DNA of 14,604 bases from Candidatus Tayloriibacteriota bacterium. Its GTDB lineage: Bacteria > Patescibacteriota > Minisyncoccia > Phycocordibacterales > JAKAEA01. This document shows, one piece after another, positions 13,310 through 14,604 of this stretch; the first letter of the stretch is position 1, and each line of letters starts with the position of its first letter. The translations under genes were made by a program, and so were the position numbers. Where the stretch lies: NCBI GenBank assembly GCA_029288535.1, contig JARIGY010000059.1, positions 1 through 14,604 of the forward strand. The letters are read 5' to 3'. The notes under the pieces were generated by a model. That model was given only the letters and a program-made list of their open reading frames with translations. It was not told where the DNA came from and did not search any database.

Positions 13310-13359
13310 GCCAGGTATCAAACTTTACCTGTATATTTTCTATTATACTGCCAAGTAAA

Positions 13360-13403
13360 AACCCCATGCAGGTAGGAGTTTTCACTCTTTCCTTCATGGG
13401 GTT
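13360..13403 (-). terminator. terminator of the LEPR-XLL-like gene
   Basis: A 9-bp perfect stem (AACCCCATG at 13360-13368 with CATGGGGTT at 13395-13403) continues inward as an imperfect stem closing on GAGT-TTTC-ACTC. The minus strand then reads TTTTT (13357-13361, partly in the stem). It starts 14 bases after the stop at 13418. Confidence 0.7.
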
Positions 13404-13417
13404 GAAACGATATGCCT

Positions 13418-14053
13418 TCAGCCAAAGGCCTGGGCCGCGGGATTCAGGTCGATGGGCTGCAGCGAAAACCTGATACCCTTCTGGTTCACTTTACCGAAAA
13501 CGGGCGGCTTTCCCTTTTCGGCACGCGAGTCGAACTGGTCCACGACCGTGTCATTCCCATTACCCACGATCACGTCTGCGCCGCCGGATTCGATCCACGG
13601 GTTCGACCCGACGATTGCGTTGACATTGAAAGTGGTAGTGCCCAGGGCGCCAAACAGGTAATTGGTGCCGGCATCGCCGTTGACCGTGGCTGTGCCATCG
13701 AACTGAGAAACGCTGAGGGTGTCGTTGCCGCCGCCACCGTTGACCGTGACGGGAAATTTGACGTTCCCCGTGCCGCTGACGATCACCGTGTCGTTGCCGC
13801 CGCCGGCATTGCAAACGATCGCATTGACACCATTGAACGTTTTGACGTCCTGCCTCTTGCCGCTGATGACAGTCAAGACCACACTGGCCGTCGGCCCCGC
13901 AGAGTTGGGCTTGCCGGGTACCACACGGATCGAGATGTTGTCAGCGCTCCGCGTGCCAGTCACGTTAAGGGTGGATCCGACCACTACGCCAGTGACGGCA
14001 GCTGAGAGGAGACAACGGCGTTCGAGATCCTCGAACAAGCATCGGGTACGCAT
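13418..14053 (-). CDS. short RTX-like protein with LEPR-XLL-type N-terminus
   Basis: 211 residues. The N-terminus carries LERRCLLSA (10-18), which closely matches the LEPR-XLL motif found at the start of large surface proteins, mainly of planctomycetes. The rest is Gly/Asn/Asp-rich with RTX-like calcium-binding motifs: GGGNDTVIVSGTG (84-96), GGGGNDTLSV (106-115), NGDAGTNYLFG (125-135) and GGADVIVGNGNDTV (157-170). It ends in a Lys-rich segment and a Pro/Ala-rich tail (191-211). No classical signal peptide is seen. At 211 residues it is much shorter than typical LEPR-XLL proteins. Its codons are visibly more GC-rich than those of its neighbours, and it has its own terminator and 5' hairpins, which suggests transfer. 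A contig join error is the alternative. Ca-stabilised surface attachment is the likely role. Confidence 0.75.
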   Translation of the reverse strand: MRTRCLFEDLERRCLLSAAVTGVVVGSTLNVTGTRSADNISIRVVPGKPNSAGPTASVVLTVISGKRQDVKTFNGVNAIVCNAGGGNDTVIVSGTGNVKFPVTVNGGGGNDTLSVSQFDGTATVNGDAGTNYLFGALGTTTFNVNAIVGSNPWIESGGADVIVGNGNDTVVDQFDSRAEKGKPPVFGKVNQKGIRFSLQPIDLNPAAQAFG

Positions 14054-14065
14054 GAGAACTCTTTC

Positions 14066-14115
14066 TTCCCTATAGAGGGAAAAAACCTATTGTTCGAGCT
14101 ACCTCATTGGTAGCT
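14066..14115 (-). other. two hairpins in the leader of the LEPR-XLL-like gene
   Basis: On the minus strand, AGCTACC pairs with GGTAGCT (14097-14103 with 14109-14115; 5-base loop). After 11 bases comes a run of six T (14080-14085), overlapping a second stem of TTCCCT with AGGGAA (14066-14071 with 14076-14081; 4-base loop). The T run is too far from the first stem for a textbook terminator. It may be a terminator for the upstream gene at 14189-14566 or an attenuator-like leader. Confidence 0.35.
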
Positions 14116-14188
14116 TCTGAATAATATATTACCACACTATAGACATAAAGTCACGTATATCGCACTATCCTAACGGCAACACAAGAAA

Positions 14189-14566
14189 TTATTTGAATTT
14201 TCTGATAAACCGGTCGACTTCTTCCTGGGTAGGGCTTTTATCATTAGAAATATAGTATCGGCTTTCCACCGGGATCATATTGTGCTCGCACTGGTCGATA
14301 AAGGCTTCGATAAAATCCGCAGGCGCATCCTCCGGTGAAATCAGCACGGTCAGCAAAATATACTTTTTATGCAATTCAATATTCTCAACCTTTGCCATAT
14401 GCTCGAACAGCAGGCAGCTCACGCAACTCGCGATAATCGCCAATTCCCTCTTTGAACTGAAATCCGCTTTAAGCGGCAAAGCGATAGCATACCGGATCAT
14501 GCCGTCTGTCCGGCCCGCAACCGAATACATAGTATCTTTATTTTCATCATCGGCAATATCTTCCAT
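14189..14566 (-). CDS. small soluble protein of unknown function
   Basis: 125 residues from ATG 14566, chosen because AGGGGG lies six bases upstream (14573-14578); an alternative ATG at 14587 adds seven residues. The N-terminus is acidic (MEDIADDENKD). The middle has hydrophobic helix/strand pattern (YAIALPLKA, ELAIIASCVSCLLFEHM, KYILLTVLISPEDAP) but no membrane segment long enough to be convincing. CVSC holds two cysteines. The C-terminus is SPTQEEVDRFIRKFK, probably a helix. No family is recognised. The alternating hydrophobic pattern would suit a small alpha/beta protein. The gene is upstream of, and co-directional with, the LEPR-XLL-like gene, separated by 135 bases holding hairpins and AT-rich sequence. 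Confidence 0.65.
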   Translation of the reverse strand: MEDIADDENKDTMYSVAGRTDGMIRYAIALPLKADFSSKRELAIIASCVSCLLFEHMAKVENIELHKKYILLTVLISPEDAPADFIEAFIDQCEHNMIPVESRYYISNDKSPTQEEVDRFIRKFK

Positions 14567-14604
14567 CCCTTTCCCCCTAAAACCCATCGGTGACGGTATT
14601 CCTG

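Noticed and set aside
13341..13353. Plus-strand TATTATACT as a promoter for a gene after 13309
   Set aside because: No supported plus-strand gene follows; any transcript would run straight into the terminator stem and antisense to the LEPR-XLL-like gene. It could be an antisense start, but nothing else supports it.
13412..14005. 197-codon plus-strand frame opposite the LEPR-XLL-like gene
   Set aside because: The GC-rich repeats leave long open frames on both strands. Only the minus strand gives LEPR-XLL-like and RTX-like motifs and has a terminator after it.

Overview
The window looks like a piece of a small-genome, candidate-phyla-radiation bacterium (Patescibacteria, Parcubacteria-like). 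This is an inference. It rests on the gene mix (a DUF5666-repeat secreted protein, a DUF1360 membrane protein, several short secreted proteins with linkers), on base composition near 50% GC by eye, on TGA and TAA both acting as stops, and on promoters that sit almost on top of start codons. No rRNA, tRNA, CRISPR array, transposase or phage gene was recognised.

Left part (1-3646, all minus strand). Reading in the direction of transcription: a histidine phosphatase with a near-consensus sigma70 promoter and strong Shine-Dalgarno; purC (SAICAR synthase), ended by a textbook terminator; a DUF1360 membrane protein; a membrane-anchored cyclophilin peptidyl-prolyl isomerase; and a 6-phosphogluconate dehydrogenase cut by the left edge. 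purC is the only purine-pathway gene in view.

Middle part (3782-11323) is a cell-surface polysaccharide region. A minus-strand operon runs from a short UDP-sugar-dehydrogenase-like protein, through a hyaluronan/chitin-synthase-like GT2 glycosyltransferase, to a membrane-anchored polysaccharide deacetylase with a C-terminal beta-sandwich-like domain. It is followed by a secreted protein gene broken by a one-base frameshift. Convergent to it is a second, secreted deacetylase with two tandem carbohydrate-binding-like repeats. Upstream lies an intact paralogue of the broken gene (10316-11323) with a signal peptide and a Thr/Pro linker. A working model is synthesis, export and partial de-N-acetylation of an amino-sugar polysaccharide, with lectin-like secreted proteins binding it. 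The polymer cannot be named from sequence.

Right part (11324-14604). A 303-base gap holds a possible small transcription unit on the plus strand (31-codon ORF with a good Shine-Dalgarno, several hairpins and a bidirectional terminator). Then come a secreted protein with three DUF5666 repeats, a divergent membrane-anchored protein of unknown function, a short RTX-like protein whose N-terminus resembles the planctomycete LEPR-XLL motif, and a small soluble protein of unknown function.

The main points for follow-up are the polysaccharide operon with its paralogous lectin-like proteins, the frameshift, the LEPR-XLL-like gene, the small unit at 11343-11598, and the repeated leaderless-promoter arrangement.
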